DNA from: Hespellia sp.
GTDB taxonomy: Bacteria > Bacillota > Clostridia > Lachnospirales > Lachnospiraceae
Direction: 5' to 3'
Assembly (NCBI GenBank): GCA_022790755.1
Contig: JAAVXR010000014.1
Span: 1-64,000, forward strand
Length of the DNA: 64,000 nucleotides
Shown: in pieces, positions 1 through 8,081 of the stretch
Layout: the number at the start of each line of letters is the position of its first letter
Position numbering within the stretch: position 1 is the stretch's first letter
Made by a program: the position numbers and the translations under genes
Notes under the pieces: model-generated
The model's input: only the letters and a program-made list of their open reading frames with translations
Database searches by the model: none
Told to the model about the DNA's origin: nothing

Positions 1-199
1 AGTAAGAAGGCAAATAAATACAGTAGTAAATACCCCCAATTCCTACTACGATTTTACTACGTTTCATGGCTTCAACTTGCCACATTTTGCCCCGTTTTGC
101 TCATTCTGTGATTTTTTTAACAATTTTCTTTGGAAAAATAAACCTCGCAAAACGTGCCAAAACACGGCGTTTTCGGGCATTTTGAGAAAGGAATAAATT
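1..199. other. Intergenic region upstream of the phosphatase gene
   Basis: No convincing gene is seen here. An 8-bp inverted repeat (GTAGTAAA at 23-30 with TTTACTAC at 53-60) may be the remains of a terminator for a gene left of the window. The rest is AT-rich with a T-run near 111-119. A GAGAAAGG ribosome-binding site at about 184-191 serves the ATG at 200. Confidence 0.4.
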
Positions 200-661
200 A
201 TGATTAAGATACTTTTCGTCTGCCACGGCAACATCTGCCGCTCCCCAATGGCCGAATTTCTATTCCGCGATATTGTACAAAAACTCGGCATGGGAGCCGA
301 GTTTCACGTTGCCTCCGCAGCGACCAGCCGGGAGGAGATCGGCAATCCCGTGCACTATGGAACCACTAGAAAGCTAAAAGAATTTGGAATCAGCACGGCG
401 GGGAAATATGCCGTGCAATTGAAGAAAAAAGACTATGAGGAGTATGACTACCTGATTGGAATGGAACACCAAAATATCCGAAGTATGCTTCGGATTCTCG
501 GCAAAGATCCAGACCATAAGATTCACATGCTTCTGGACTTTTCAGACCATCCGAGAAATATTGCAGATCCCTGGTATACAGGAAATTTCGATAAGACCTA
601 TGAAGACGTCAAAGAGGGATGTGAGGGACTCTTACAGTACATTCTGGAACATGATATGTGA
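200..661 (+). CDS. Low-molecular-weight protein tyrosine phosphatase
   Basis: A 153-residue protein of the LMW-PTP family, which removes phosphate from phosphotyrosine (in some bacteria phosphoarginine) in cytosolic targets. The phosphate-binding loop CHGNICRS is at residues 8-15, with the nucleophilic Cys and the loop Arg both present. The catalytic Asp of the family lies in the DPWYTGNF segment near residue 123. Length and layout are normal for the family. It is the first complete gene and sits 47 nt before moaC, but nothing ties its function to molybdenum metabolism. A tyrosine-phosphatase role is known for the family; the physiological substrate here is unknown. Confidence 0.93.
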   Translation: MIKILFVCHGNICRSPMAEFLFRDIVQKLGMGAEFHVASAATSREEIGNPVHYGTTRKLKEFGISTAGKYAVQLKKKDYEEYDYLIGMEHQNIRSMLRILGKDPDHKIHMLLDFSDHPRNIADPWYTGNFDKTYEDVKEGCEGLLQYILEHDM

Positions 662-672
662 TGAATAGGTAA

Positions 673-687
673 GGGTGTTGTTCACCC
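673..687 (+). other. Small hairpin in the leader of moaC
   Basis: GGGTG-TTGTT-CACCC forms a 5-bp stem with a 5-nt loop between the phosphatase gene and moaC, just before the moaC Shine-Dalgarno. It is far too small to be the molybdenum-cofactor (Moco) riboswitch. It could be a processing or weak attenuation site; its function is unknown. Confidence 0.3.
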
Positions 688-708
688 GCCCTCTAGGAGG
701 AAACGGAT

Positions 709-1197
709 ATGGCTTTCACACATTTTGATGAAAATGGAAAAGCAGTGATGGTAGATGTAACAGAGAAGGAAGACACAGAGCGGGAGGCAACGGCAGCCGG
801 GAAGATTTGGGTCAACCGTGCGGTATACGACGCTATTACGTCTGGAAATGTAGAGAAGGGGGATGTGCTCGGTATTGCGACCACCGCGGGAATTATGGCG
901 GCGAAGCGCACATTTGAGTTGATTCCGCTGTGTCACATTCTTCCTTTGACAGGATGTAAGATTGAATTTTCAATGAATGCAAAGGACAGAAGCATTTCTT
1001 GTCGGTGCACGGTAAAAGTGACGGGGAAAACTGGCGTGGAGATGGAGGCTTTGACAGGGGTTAGTACGGCTTTGCTGACGATATATGATATGTGTAAAGC
1101 GCTGGACAAGTCCATGGAAATCGGTGAAATCTATCTGTGCAGAAAAACTGGTGGTAAAAGTGGAGAAATCAAAAATCAGTGTGCGAAACGGAGATGA
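709..1197 (+). CDS. moaC: Cyclic pyranopterin monophosphate synthase MoaC
   Basis: MoaC works with MoaA in the first step of molybdenum cofactor synthesis, converting the 3',8-cyclo-GTP made by MoaA to cyclic pyranopterin monophosphate. The 162-residue length is typical. Family-typical stretches are visible: [12 protein letters not shown] in the middle and [20 protein letters not shown] near residues 112-131, with the conserved N-terminal [13 protein letters not shown]. The start follows a strong AGGAGG. It leads the moa-mod block, and its partner moaA lies further downstream at 3400. The C-terminus ends in a basic tail (CAKRR). The assignment is secure from family recognition. Confidence 0.96.
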   Translation: MAFTHFDENGKAVMVDVTEKEDTEREATAAGKIWVNRAVYDAITSGNVEKGDVLGIATTAGIMAAKRTFELIPLCHILPLTGCKIEFSMNAKDRSISCRCTVKVTGKTGVEMEALTGVSTALLTIYDMCKALDKSMEIGEIYLCRKTGGKSGEIKNQCAKRR

Positions 1198-1203
1198 CAG
1201 CGT

Positions 1204-2169
1204 ATGAGAATGGGCGCGGTGATATCGGCGGCGGAGAAATCGCTGCGAAGAGAATATTATGAGCAGAATATGACGTCTGACGAACCGACAATGGCAGAGC
1301 GTGCGGTCGTGAATTTTCAAAGGGCTGGCGTCAGAGATATCGTGGTTGTTACGGGGGATCGGACGGGGGAATTGGAAAGAGCGTTGCGTAAGTATGGTGT
1401 GATTTTTCTGAGAAATAATCGTTATGAATCCGGGCAAATGCTGGATTCTGCGAGAATCGGACTTCGTTATTTGCAGGAACGTTGCGATAGTATCTTTTTT
1501 TGTCCGGCAGATCTTCCGTTTTTTTCGATGAAGACTGTCCGAAAGATGTGGGAAGCTTGGGAAAAGGAAAGGTCTGTGGTCATTCCTTCCTGTGGTGGAA
1601 AGGCTGGACATCCGGTCTTGATTCCGACGAGTCTTGTACCGTTTATTCTGGACTATCAGGGGGAGCGGGGATTGAAAGGCGCGCTGGATAGCAGCGGTGT
1701 GGAACCAGTCTATGTGACGGTGGAAGATAAAGGTGCAATTCTGAAAAGTAAGTCGGAAGAAGAATTGAAAGAATTGGTTAGATTGCACGATGCAGCATGG
1801 ATGCGTCCGCATGTGAAAGTTCGTCTGATAAACCGACACCCCTGTTTTGGACCGGGAACTGTAACCTTGCTTAGACAAATCGACAGTCTAGGGTCTGTCC
1901 GGGAGGCCTGTGAAAAGACCGGAATCTCTTATAGTAAAGGGTGGAGTATGATTCACGCAGCCGAGGAAGGGCTGAATGCAAGCATTGTAGAACGCAGAAA
2001 AGGCGGGCGATTCGGCGGGACGGCGAGCGTTACGGAGACGGGCAAAGTAATGATGCGATTGTACGAGCAGTTTGAGCGGGAAGTACAAGAATTGGCGGAG
2101 AAGAGGTTTCAGGAAATTTTTTTGGAAAGCGATTGTTTTTTAAAAAATAATCGACAGGAGGAAGGTTAA
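1204..2169 (+). CDS. MobA-like nucleotidyltransferase domain fused to ModE-type HTH
   Basis: A 321-residue two-domain protein. Residues 1 to about 195 resemble the MobA/MocA nucleotidyltransferase fold (AVVNFQRAGVRDIVVVTG, FFCPADLPFF, GKAGHPVLIPTSL). Residues from about 203 on resemble the ModE N-terminal LysR-like HTH (LLRQIDSLGSVREACEKTG, then SYSKGWSMIHAAEE and ERRKGGRFGG). ModE HTH domains bind operators in response to molybdate. The usual nucleotide-binding signature LAAGxSxRMG...K is not intact: it reads VISAAEKSLRRE. The transferase half may therefore be non-catalytic or altered. There is no molybdate-binding (MOP) domain. It sits between moaC (6-nt gap) and the MoeA-like gene (1-nt gap), so it is clearly in the operon. 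A regulator of this cluster is inferred, not shown. Confidence 0.78.
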   Translation: MRMGAVISAAEKSLRREYYEQNMTSDEPTMAERAVVNFQRAGVRDIVVVTGDRTGELERALRKYGVIFLRNNRYESGQMLDSARIGLRYLQERCDSIFFCPADLPFFSMKTVRKMWEAWEKERSVVIPSCGGKAGHPVLIPTSLVPFILDYQGERGLKGALDSSGVEPVYVTVEDKGAILKSKSEEELKELVRLHDAAWMRPHVKVRLINRHPCFGPGTVTLLRQIDSLGSVREACEKTGISYSKGWSMIHAAEEGLNASIVERRKGGRFGGTASVTETGKVMMRLYEQFEREVQELAEKRFQEIFLESDCFLKNNRQEEG

Positions 2170-2170
2170 A

Positions 2171-3190
2171 ATGAAATTGATGAAAACAGAGAATGCTGTC
2201 GGCCAGATTTTGTGCCATGATATCACGCAGATTATCAGAGGTGTTACCAAGGATGCGGTATTTCGGAAAGGACATATCATTCGGGAAGAAGATATTCCGG
2301 TGTTATTGAGTGTGGGAAAGGAACATATTTATATCTGGGAAAATAATGAACATATGTTACATGAAAATGATGCCGCTGAGATATTATATCGTTTCTGTGC
2401 AAATGAAAATATGTCTCCCACTGCTGTGAAAGAAGGGAAAATTGAAGTGATCGCGGACTGTGACGGTTTATTGAAAGTGGATACGGAGAAGTTGAATCGA
2501 ATCAATTCTCTGGGAGAAATGATGATTGCCTCCAGACATGGGAATTTTCCGGTGAAAGCGGGAGATCGGATTGCGGGAACCCGCATCATTCCTCTGGTTA
2601 TCGAGAAGGAAAAAATGGAGTGCGCAAAGGAGATATGTGGGACGGCGCCGATTTTTGAGTTGAAACGGTTTCAGAAAAAAAAGGTGGGGATTGTCACAAC
2701 GGGAAACGAGGTGTACAGCGGGCGGATTCAGGATACGTTTACACCTGTGATTGAAGAGAAGTTGGCGGAATATGATACGGAACTGATTGGGAGGGAACTC
2801 AGCGACGATAACCCACAGAGGATAACCGCCTGTATACAGAAGCTGATTCAAAGAGGAGTGGATCTAATCATCTGTACCGGCGGTATGAGTGTAGACCCAG
2901 ACGACCGGACTCCTCTGGCGATTCGCAATACCGGCGCAAGAGTCGTGACATACGGCGCGCCGGTGCTTCCGGGAGCGATGTTTCTGTTGGCATATTATGA
3001 AGGAAATCTTCCGATTATGGGGCTGCCCGGATGCGTCATGTATGCGAAACGGACGATATTTGATCTGATGCTCCCGCGGGTGATGGCAGGAGAAATACTT
3101 GAAAAGAGGGATATTGACTCTTTGGGTGAGGGTGGTTTCTGTCTGTCATGTCCGGTCTGTACATTTCCAAACTGTGGATTTGGAAAGTAA
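2171..3190 (+). CDS. MoeA/MoaB-like molybdopterin-binding protein
   Basis: A 339-residue protein carrying a MoCF_biosynth (MoeA/MogA-type) domain in its second half: TTGNEVYSGRIQDTF near residues 177-191 and IICTGGMSVDPDDRTP near 236-251. Such domains bind molybdopterin or adenylyl-molybdopterin. The N-terminal half is not a standard MoeA domain, and the length is shorter than MoeA (about 400). The C-terminus has a Cys-rich motif, CLSCPVCTFPNCGFGK, typical of a clostridial subfamily found with molybdenum hydroxylase genes. It likely handles molybdopterin or inserts molybdenum. The start follows AGGAGG. Its TAA stop codon lies inside the first copy of a dispersed repeat. Confidence 0.8.
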   Translation: MKLMKTENAVGQILCHDITQIIRGVTKDAVFRKGHIIREEDIPVLLSVGKEHIYIWENNEHMLHENDAAEILYRFCANENMSPTAVKEGKIEVIADCDGLLKVDTEKLNRINSLGEMMIASRHGNFPVKAGDRIAGTRIIPLVIEKEKMECAKEICGTAPIFELKRFQKKKVGIVTTGNEVYSGRIQDTFTPVIEEKLAEYDTELIGRELSDDNPQRITACIQKLIQRGVDLIICTGGMSVDPDDRTPLAIRNTGARVVTYGAPVLPGAMFLLAYYEGNLPIMGLPGCVMYAKRTIFDLMLPRVMAGEILEKRDIDSLGEGGFCLSCPVCTFPNCGFGK

Positions 3191-3299
3191 ACCTGCATGC
3201 GCCCACAAAGAACATACCACCATGCGTGAAAGTTATGAGGGCGCACTTGGCATCCCTGAATTCATGCCGCCTAATCGGCGGCGGACTTTTAAAGTAAAG
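3188..3299 (+). repeat. Dispersed structured repeat, copy 1 of 3
   Basis: An element of about 112 bp also present at 22198-22311 and 51581-51692 on the other strand. It begins with TAAACCTGCAYGCG, and here the TAA is the stop codon of the MoeA-like gene. Conserved pairings are TGCGCCC (3198-3204) with GGGCGCA (3239-3245), GCCGCC (3266-3271) with GGCGGC (3277-3282), and an alternative GGCAT (3249-3253) with ATGCC (3264-3268) that would compete with the second. It ends with ACTTTTAAAGTAAAG. No protein-coding potential is evident. It separates the MoeA-like gene from moaA within the operon. Confidence 0.85.
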
Positions 3300-3399
3300 T
3301 CGATGGGTTCGGAAAATAAAGATCAATGAATTCAGAGTATAAGAGCCAGATAGAAAAATGGAAATATGGGATTCATGGACAGACAGTGTGGAGAAAGAA

Positions 3400-4371
3400 A
3401 TGGAAGATCGTTACGGAAGAGAGATTGATTATATGCGGATTTCGATTACGGATCACTGTAATCTGAAATGCCATTATTGTATGCCGGATGAAATTGCGTT
3501 TCTGTCCGGGCAGGAAATGTTGACTGATGAAGAGATAGTATGTATTTGCAGGGCAGCGGTAAAAACGGGTATCCGAAAGTTTAAAATTACCGGCGGCGAA
3601 CCTCTGGTACGCTTGGGATGTGCAGAGTTGATCGGTGAGATCAAGCGACTTCCAGGGGTGGAGCAGGTGACGTTGACGACAAACGGAGTGTTGCTGGAGG
3701 AGTGGTTACCTCTGTTACTGGAAAATGGATTAGACGCGGTGAATGTCAGCCTGGATACTCTGTGTGAAGATGTGTATGAAAAGGTCACGACAAAGAGGGA
3801 GTTACCTGCCGTATTGAAAGGGATTCATGCTGCGGTGGAAGCAGGTATCCCTGTTAAGATAAACTGTGTACTTCAAAAGGATGTGAACGATTCAGAATGG
3901 GAATCATTGATTCATCTGGCGAAAGAGCAGCCGGTGGATGTACGTTTTATTGAGATGATGCCTATAGGATACGGAAAGCGGTGTCAGTCGGTGTCTAATA
4001 TAGAAGTGCTGGAGAGGCTTCGATGCTGCTATCCTCAGATGACACTAGATACTAGAATCCATGGAAATGGACCGGCTATCTATTATCGGATTCCCGGTTA
4101 TCAGGGTAGTATCGGTTTCATCAGTGCAATTCATGGTAAATTTTGCTGCCATTGCAATCGCATCCGTCTGACAGCCCGGGGAGAGTTGAAACCCTGCTTG
4201 TGTTACGGAGACGGTATTGATCTGCGGAAAATACTGCAAAGCTCTGCAAATGTGGAGCAAAAATTGCAGGATGCGATGCATAGAGCTGTATGGCAGAAGC
4301 CGGAAGCACATTGTTTTGAAACGCCGGAGGAGATTACAGAATTCAGAAAAATGATTCAGATAGGGGGATGA
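3400..4371 (+). CDS. moaA: GTP 3',8-cyclase MoaA
   Basis: A radical SAM enzyme that cyclises GTP to 3',8-cyclo-GTP, the first step of molybdenum cofactor synthesis. The N-terminal cluster motif CNLKCHYC (CxxxCxxC) and the C-terminal second-cluster motif CCHCNRIRLTARGELKPC are both present. ITGGEPLVR matches the radical SAM GGEP motif. I place the start at 3400 (MEDRYGREIDYMRIS), which has GGAG seven bases upstream and matches the usual N-terminus. The longer start at 3358 lacks a ribosome-binding site. The protein is then 323 residues, normal for MoaA. It overlaps the following gene near 4368-4371. Confidence 0.95.
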   Translation: MEDRYGREIDYMRISITDHCNLKCHYCMPDEIAFLSGQEMLTDEEIVCICRAAVKTGIRKFKITGGEPLVRLGCAELIGEIKRLPGVEQVTLTTNGVLLEEWLPLLLENGLDAVNVSLDTLCEDVYEKVTTKRELPAVLKGIHAAVEAGIPVKINCVLQKDVNDSEWESLIHLAKEQPVDVRFIEMMPIGYGKRCQSVSNIEVLERLRCCYPQMTLDTRIHGNGPAIYYRIPGYQGSIGFISAIHGKFCCHCNRIRLTARGELKPCLCYGDGIDLRKILQSSANVEQKLQDAMHRAVWQKPEAHCFETPEEITEFRKMIQIGG

Positions 4372-4376
4372 TGCGG

Positions 4377-5324
4377 ATGGAGCAGGTGGGAAGAATTGCG
4401 GCAATATGTATCAGTAGAGAACGGGGAACACAGAAAGAGGAAGTACAGTCTGTTGTACTGAAAGAAGACTGGGGGATAGAAGGGGATGCGCATGCCGGAA
4501 ACTGGCATCGGCAGGTAAGTCTACTATCATTGGAAAAGATAGAGCAATTTCGAAAGAGTGGAGCGCAGGTTGACTTTGGTGCTTTTGGAGAAAATCTGGT
4601 GGTGGAAGGGTTCGACTTTCGGATGCTTCCGGTGGGGTCCAGACTGTTGGTCAATGAAGTTGTCTTCGAACTGACGCAGATCGGAAAAGAATGTCATCGA
4701 CATTGCGCAATTTATCAGAAGATGGGGGACTGTATCATGCCACGGGAGGGTGTTTTTGCCAAAGTGGTAAAAGGAGGGCACATTCACGTGGGGGATGAGA
4801 TAGCCTTGCTTTTGCCCGATACAGACAGACCGTTTACCGCCGCTGTGATTACGCTGAGTGACAAAGGATTTGCAGGAGAACGGGAAGATAAAAGTGGTCC
4901 TTTGATTCGGGAGATGTTACTGCAGGAAGATTATGAGGTGATAGAAACGTTTTTGCTTGCGGACGAACGTCTGGAGCTGGAGCGTCACCTTTGCAGGCTC
5001 GCAGATCAAAGACAGGTGAACGTGATTTTTACGTCGGGCGGAACTGGATTTTCTAGGCGGGATATCACGCCGGAAGCGACGACGGCAGTCTGCGATCGAA
5101 TGGCACCGGGGATTGCCGAGGCGATTCGTGTCTATTCGCTGGGAATTACGAAGCGTGCCATGTTAAGTCGTGCAGTTTCCGGGATACGCGGAAATACGTT
5201 GATTGTAAATCTTCCCGGCAGTCCGAAAGCGGTTCAGGAAAGTCTGGAATATATTCTGCCAGTATTGGCGCATGGTCTTGGGATTCTGAGAGGAACAGAG
5301 TTTGAATGTGGAAAACAGGTATGA
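4377..5324 (+). CDS. MOSC domain fused to MogA/MoaB domain
   Basis: A fusion of about 315 residues. The first ~145 residues form a MOSC domain (GIEGDAHAGNWHRQVSLLS, FGENLVVEG, IGKECHRHC). MOSC domains are known in molybdenum cofactor sulfurases, where a Cys carries sulfur; a Cys is present in the KECHRHC segment. Residues from about 150 form a MogA/MoaB domain (AAVITLSDKGFAGEREDKSG, IFTSGGTGFSRRD), which binds or adenylylates molybdopterin. Possible starts are 4368, 4371 and 4377. I chose 4377 because AGGGGG ends nine bases before it, while 4368 abuts that site. The gene overlaps or abuts moaA and overlaps modA by 4 nt, so translation is probably coupled. Confidence 0.87.
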   Translation: MEQVGRIAAICISRERGTQKEEVQSVVLKEDWGIEGDAHAGNWHRQVSLLSLEKIEQFRKSGAQVDFGAFGENLVVEGFDFRMLPVGSRLLVNEVVFELTQIGKECHRHCAIYQKMGDCIMPREGVFAKVVKGGHIHVGDEIALLLPDTDRPFTAAVITLSDKGFAGEREDKSGPLIREMLLQEDYEVIETFLLADERLELERHLCRLADQRQVNVIFTSGGTGFSRRDITPEATTAVCDRMAPGIAEAIRVYSLGITKRAMLSRAVSGIRGNTLIVNLPGSPKAVQESLEYILPVLAHGLGILRGTEFECGKQV

Positions 5325-6226
5325 GAAAATGGGAAATATTGAAAAAGGTGCTGCATAAACTCGGCATAAGGAAGTACGTTTCGGCATGCTGTCTGACGGC
5401 TGTGATCGTCGTTTTGAGTCTAATAGCTTGTGCGGGCGCCCCGAGTACGAATGATGAGGACTTGACGTCTGAGGAAACTGAGATTCAGGTATTTATTGCG
5501 GCCAGTCTGCACACGGTTATGGAGGAATTGGCAGACATATATCATGAGAAACATCCGGAAATCACGATTACTTACAGTACGGACAGCTCAGGAACGCTGA
5601 TGAACCAGATTGAGGAAGGGTTTGCGTGCGATATCTTCTTTTCGGCGGCGCAGAAGCAGATGGATCAACTGGAAATGGATGGATTTCTGTTGGATAAGAC
5701 GAGAGCGAATGTGGTGAATAACCAAGTAGTTGTGATTACCCGGAAGGATAGTGAAACATATGTGACGGGATTGGAGAATCTGGAAGCTGCGGAGAACATT
5801 GCATTAGCCGGCGGAAGTGTTCCAGTTGGAAAATATACGAGACAGGCACTTGTCCGTCTAGGGATTTTGGATGAAATGGATTTGCCGGAAGAGATCACGA
5901 CGGAACAAATCTCGAAGGCGCTTGGCGGTGTAGAAATCAGCGAGCAGCCGAATGTCAGTAGCGTTCTGAAAGCAGTGGCTGAGGGCGCCTGTGAGGTGGG
6001 TACGATTTATTATTCGGATACTTACGGATATGAGGATGAGGTGATGATTCTGCAGAGGGTGAGCAGTGATTTGACGGGAGATGTGATTTATCCGATTGCA
6101 CAGATTGTAAATCCGGAAGCGGATGACATGCAGACACAGGCGGCGGCAGATTTTCTTGCATTTGTTCTTTCAGATGAAGCAAAGGCTGTATTTGAAGAGT
6201 ACTATTTTGACACGAAGGTAAACTAA
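5321..6226 (+). CDS. modA: Molybdate ABC transporter, substrate-binding lipoprotein ModA
   Basis: An extracellular molybdate-binding lipoprotein. After a basic N-terminus and a hydrophobic stretch there is a lipobox ending in LIAC, with the acylated Cys followed by AGAPST. The mature part has family-typical segments: VFIAASLHTVMEEL at the front, then YSTDSSGTLMNQIEEG, CDIFFSAAQKQMD and ALAGGSVPVGKYTRQAL. I prefer the ATG at 5321, which forms a 4-nt ATGA overlap with the preceding gene; 5306 is an alternative five codons longer. The mature length suits ModA. modB starts 2 nt after its stop, and modC follows. Confidence 0.94.
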   Translation: MRKWEILKKVLHKLGIRKYVSACCLTAVIVVLSLIACAGAPSTNDEDLTSEETEIQVFIAASLHTVMEELADIYHEKHPEITITYSTDSSGTLMNQIEEGFACDIFFSAAQKQMDQLEMDGFLLDKTRANVVNNQVVVITRKDSETYVTGLENLEAAENIALAGGSVPVGKYTRQALVRLGILDEMDLPEEITTEQISKALGGVEISEQPNVSSVLKAVAEGACEVGTIYYSDTYGYEDEVMILQRVSSDLTGDVIYPIAQIVNPEADDMQTQAAADFLAFVLSDEAKAVFEEYYFDTKVN

Positions 6227-6228
6227 AG

Positions 6229-6933
6229 ATGGAGAATATGATAGAAGCTCTAAAGAGTCTGGATTGGAGTCCGCTGTATATTTCCTTGAAAACGGGAATT
6301 GTAGCTACAATATTTTCCTTTTTCCTGGGACTTTATGCCGCATGCAGGGTGATGAAAGCATCACCGAGAAAGAAAGCGGTGTTGGATGGAATTCTGACGC
6401 TGCCGATGGTGTTGCCGCCTACAGTCGCAGGATTTTTTCTATTGTTGTTTTTCAGCAGACGCCGTCTGCTCGGTATGTTTTTGTATGAATATTTTGGTAT
6501 AAAAGTAGTGCAGTCCTGGTTAGGGTGTGTTCTGGCAGCGACGGTGATCTCATTTCCGCTGATGTATCGCAATGCCAGAGCAGCATTTGAGCAGATTGAC
6601 GTCAATCTGATTTATGTCGGGCGCACCTTGGGGATGTCCGATCGAAAAATCTTCTGGAGGATTGTGGTGCCGTCGGCAGGACCGGGGATTGCATCGGGTA
6701 CGATTCTGACGTTTGCCAGGGCGCTGGGAGAGTACGGAGCAACCGTGATGTTGGCCGGTAATATTCCAGGGAAGACTGGAACCATTTCCCAGAAGATTGC
6801 GATGGTTGTGCAGGACGGTGACTATGAGAGCGCTGGCTTCTGGGTTCTGGTCGTGTTGATGATTGCATTTGGAATTATCTATTTGGTGAATATGGTAACC
6901 GGGAAAAAGGGTTGGACGATGAAGCGATGGTAG
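6229..6933 (+). CDS. modB: Molybdate ABC transporter permease ModB
   Basis: A 234-residue inner-membrane permease with five to six hydrophobic segments. The ABC permease EAA loop is visible as ARTLGMSDRKIFWRIVVPSAGPG-like sequence near residues 129-149 (GRTLGMSDRKIFWRIVVP), followed by GTILTFARALGEYGATVMLAGN, which is typical of ModB/CysU-type permeases. It is directly downstream of modA and 35 nt before modC. Length and topology are normal for the family. Confidence 0.95.
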   Translation: MENMIEALKSLDWSPLYISLKTGIVATIFSFFLGLYAACRVMKASPRKKAVLDGILTLPMVLPPTVAGFFLLLFFSRRRLLGMFLYEYFGIKVVQSWLGCVLAATVISFPLMYRNARAAFEQIDVNLIYVGRTLGMSDRKIFWRIVVPSAGPGIASGTILTFARALGEYGATVMLAGNIPGKTGTISQKIAMVVQDGDYESAGFWVLVVLMIAFGIIYLVNMVTGKKGWTMKRW

Positions 6934-6968
6934 AAAAGGTATAAAGGATAAAAGTAAAGGAAAAAAAT

Positions 6969-8033
6969 ATGAAGCTGGAAGTGGATATTCGGAAAAATCT
7001 GGGAGATTTCCGGTTGGATGTACAATTGAAAAGTCAGTCGTCAAGAATTGGAATATTGGGTGCTTCTGGCAGTGGGAAGAGTATGTTGCTCAAATCACTT
7101 GCTGGTATTGAGACGCCAGATGTCGGCCGAATTCAAATAGGAGAGAATGTATTTTTTGATTCGTCCCGAAAACGGAATATAAAACCGCAAATACGCAGAG
7201 TTGGGTATTTGTTTCAGAATTATGCGTTATTTCCGAGGATGACGGTGGAGAAAAATATTGAAGCTGGATTGCGAGGTGACAGGGAGCAGAAACGACGACG
7301 TGTGCTGGAGATGATGGAAAAATTTCAGATATCAGATCTGGCAGGACGCCTCCCAAGTGAATTGTCCGGTGGGCAGCAACAGCGGGTCGCACTGGCGCGG
7401 ATTATGGCCTATCAACCGGATGTTGTCTTGCTGGATGAGCCGTTTGCCGCGCTGGATATGTACTTGAAAGATCGGTTGCAGCAGGAAATGGCAGATATGT
7501 TGAAAGATTATCCTGGCATTGTTATACTGGTTTCGCACAGTAGAGATGAAATCTATCGCTTCAGTGAAGAGTTGTTGGTGATGCAACGGGGAGCTTCGCT
7601 TATTTTAGGAAGGACAAAGGAGATTTTTGAAGATCCAAGATTTGTGGAGGCTGCCAGGTTGACGGGGTGCAGAAATTTTTCTAGGATTCGGAGACTGGAC
7701 GTGCATACAGTGGAAGCTGCAGATTGGGGAATTGTGTTGCATTTTCAGGGAGATGTTCCGGAGTGGGTAGTCAGTGTCGGGTATCGGGCGCATGATTTTG
7801 TGCCGTTATGGGGAGAAAGAACAAGGAATTGTCTGAAACTGCGGGTGGAGAGTCTGGCACAAGTTCCTTTTGAGTGGCACTATTATGTGTTGCCGGAAAA
7901 GGACACAGAAGAAAAGAGTACGCTCTGTTGGTTTGTACAACAAAAAAGTTGGAGAAATTTGGAAGAGAGAGGAATGCCGGATTATTTGCAATTGGAGGAA
8001 GAAAAGATTTTGTTTTTAAAAGATTCTTGTTAA
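6969..8033 (+). CDS. modC: Molybdate ABC transporter ATPase ModC
   Basis: A 354-residue ATPase that powers the ModAB transporter. Walker A GASGSGKS is near residues 35-42, signature LSGGQQQR near 136-143, Walker B VVLLDEPFAALD, and switch His in LVSHSRDE. The ABC domain ends near residue 225. The remaining ~130 residues are in the position of the ModC regulatory (TOBE/MOP) domain but diverge strongly and show no clear MOP repeat, so molybdate sensing by this tail is uncertain. It is the last gene of the mod set. Confidence 0.93.
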   Translation: MKLEVDIRKNLGDFRLDVQLKSQSSRIGILGASGSGKSMLLKSLAGIETPDVGRIQIGENVFFDSSRKRNIKPQIRRVGYLFQNYALFPRMTVEKNIEAGLRGDREQKRRRVLEMMEKFQISDLAGRLPSELSGGQQQRVALARIMAYQPDVVLLDEPFAALDMYLKDRLQQEMADMLKDYPGIVILVSHSRDEIYRFSEELLVMQRGASLILGRTKEIFEDPRFVEAARLTGCRNFSRIRRLDVHTVEAADWGIVLHFQGDVPEWVVSVGYRAHDFVPLWGERTRNCLKLRVESLAQVPFEWHYYVLPEKDTEEKSTLCWFVQQKSWRNLEERGMPDYLQLEEEKILFLKDSC

Positions 8034-8081
8034 CTATTCTTTTTAGAAGAGGGGAAGAGAAAGCGGAAATGGAGGATAGGT

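Noticed and set aside
662-708. Molybdenum cofactor riboswitch before moaC
   Set aside because: The gap is only 47 nt with one 5-bp hairpin, far too small for the Moco RNA.
970-1878. 302-codon open frame antisense to moaC and the MobA/ModE gene
   Set aside because: Low-complexity Ser/His/Phe-rich translation typical of a shadow frame, no ribosome-binding site, and two well-supported genes on the other strand.
2348-2358. GAACATATGTT as a LexA box
   Set aside because: It lies inside the MoeA-like coding sequence and lacks the outer matching bases.
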